Part shown: positions 5,429 to 5,634 of the stretch, piece by piece | How positions within the stretch are numbered: the first letter of the stretch is position 1 | How the letters are laid out: each line of letters starts with the position of its first letter | NCBI GenBank assembly: GCA_023436245.1 | Contig: JAEZJZ010000015.1 | Location: 1 to 5,634 of the forward strand | Direction of reading: 5' to 3' | Source of the DNA: Bacillota bacterium | GTDB taxonomy: Bacteria; Bacillota; UBA994; UBA5500 | Length of the DNA stretch: 5,634 nucleotides | The notes under the pieces: generated by a model | The model's database searches: none | Told to the model about the DNA's origin: nothing | The model's input: the letters and a program-made list of their open reading frames with translations, nothing else | Translations under genes and position numbers: made by a program

Positions 5429-5634
5429 CTAACCCCTCCAATCCAGAAAGTTCTGCAGCAACTGACGGCCAGCGGTGCCGCTCTTCTCAGGATGAAATTG
5501 CACTCCGCAGATTGAATCCCGCCAGACGGCCGCTGCTAAAGGAGTGCCGTACTCCACGGTCGCCTGCTGGCACGAGAGAGCGTTCAGAGAGTCCGGTTTC
5601 CCTGGTATCGTAGCACCACAGCATGCTGTGGTGC
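5429..5634 (-). CDS. hisH: Imidazole glycerol phosphate synthase, glutaminase subunit HisH (C-terminal fragment, 67 aa visible)
   Basis: HisH hydrolyses glutamine and channels ammonia to HisF. The visible end contains VEYGTPLAAAV (26-36), GVQFHPEKSG (43-52) with the triad His47 and Glu49 of the class-I glutaminase fold, and the terminal helix GRQLLQNFLDWRG (55-67). The stop TAG at 5431-5429 is 2 bp before the hisA ATG, the usual order. The nucleophile cysteine and oxyanion region would lie beyond the window. Oddity: the residues about 15 before VEYG, where HisH carries YFVHSY, read ATIPGK, and the first residues come from a 22-bp palindrome. True hisH sequence therefore seems to end near 5595-5600. 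Either the gene is disrupted, or the edge sequence is not genuine. Confidence 0.88.
   Translation of the reverse strand, partial: TTACCGATIPGKPDSLNALSCQQATVEYGTPLAAAVWRDSICGVQFHPEKSGTAGRQLLQNFLDWRG
5610..5634 (+). repeat. GTAG plus perfect palindrome at the window edge
   Basis: GTAG (5610-5613) is followed by the perfect 20-bp palindrome CACCACAGCATGCTGTGGTG (5614-5633). Adding one base on each side makes the symmetry 22 bp (5613-5634), ending exactly at the last base of the window. The design equals that of the repeat at 50-73 (GTAG plus 20-bp palindrome, GCATGC near the centre), but the stem sequence differs. It falls inside the hisH reading frame. Confidence 0.6.

Overview
The window is a bacterial chromosomal segment, roughly 55-60% G+C by eye. 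Every gene I can support reads on the minus strand, in a tightly packed, operon-like layout. The phylum is not fixed by the sequence. The order hisH-hisA-hisF-hisIE with a fused HisI-HisE is known from several phyla. HisF is the broadly distributed 'VAIDAKR' type, not the divergent enterobacterial type. The TetR/ABC cassette resembles ones I associate with Firmicutes and Chloroflexi-like bacteria. I would call the source a Firmicutes- or Chloroflexi-like bacterium with low confidence.

Reading in the direction of transcription (right to left), the window opens at 5634 inside the last third of hisH. Then come hisA (5426-4686), hisF (4696-3914) and the bifunctional hisIE (3944-3327). These encode four steps in mid histidine biosynthesis: HisE and HisI hydrolyse and open PR-ATP/PR-AMP, HisA isomerises ProFAR, and HisH-HisF makes IGP and AICAR. 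hisH and hisA are 2 bp apart, hisA and hisF overlap by 11 bp, and hisF and hisIE overlap by 31 bp, so this is the tail of a his operon.

A 132-bp gap (3195-3326) holds a good sigma70-type promoter (TTGACC-17-TATAGT, minus strand). Two near-identical 19-bp inverted repeats, centred 33 bp apart, cover the -35 element and the predicted start site. It drives a second operon: a TetR-family regulator (3194-2574), an ABC ATPase (2542-1679) and two different six-helix ABC-2-type permeases (1686-955 and 954-232). The simplest reading is an autoregulated, inducible exporter made of an ATPase dimer and a permease heterodimer. Its substrate cannot be read from the sequence.

The 231 bp beyond the last permease hold no gene. 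They carry four GTAG tetranucleotides in alternating orientation, attached to palindromes and hairpins, which looks like a REP/BIME-type extragenic repeat cluster. The same design, GTAG followed directly by a perfect 20-bp palindrome, recurs at the other edge (5610-5633). There the hisH reading frame stops resembling hisH, so hisH is either interrupted by a repeat or the sequence end is an assembly or amplification artefact.
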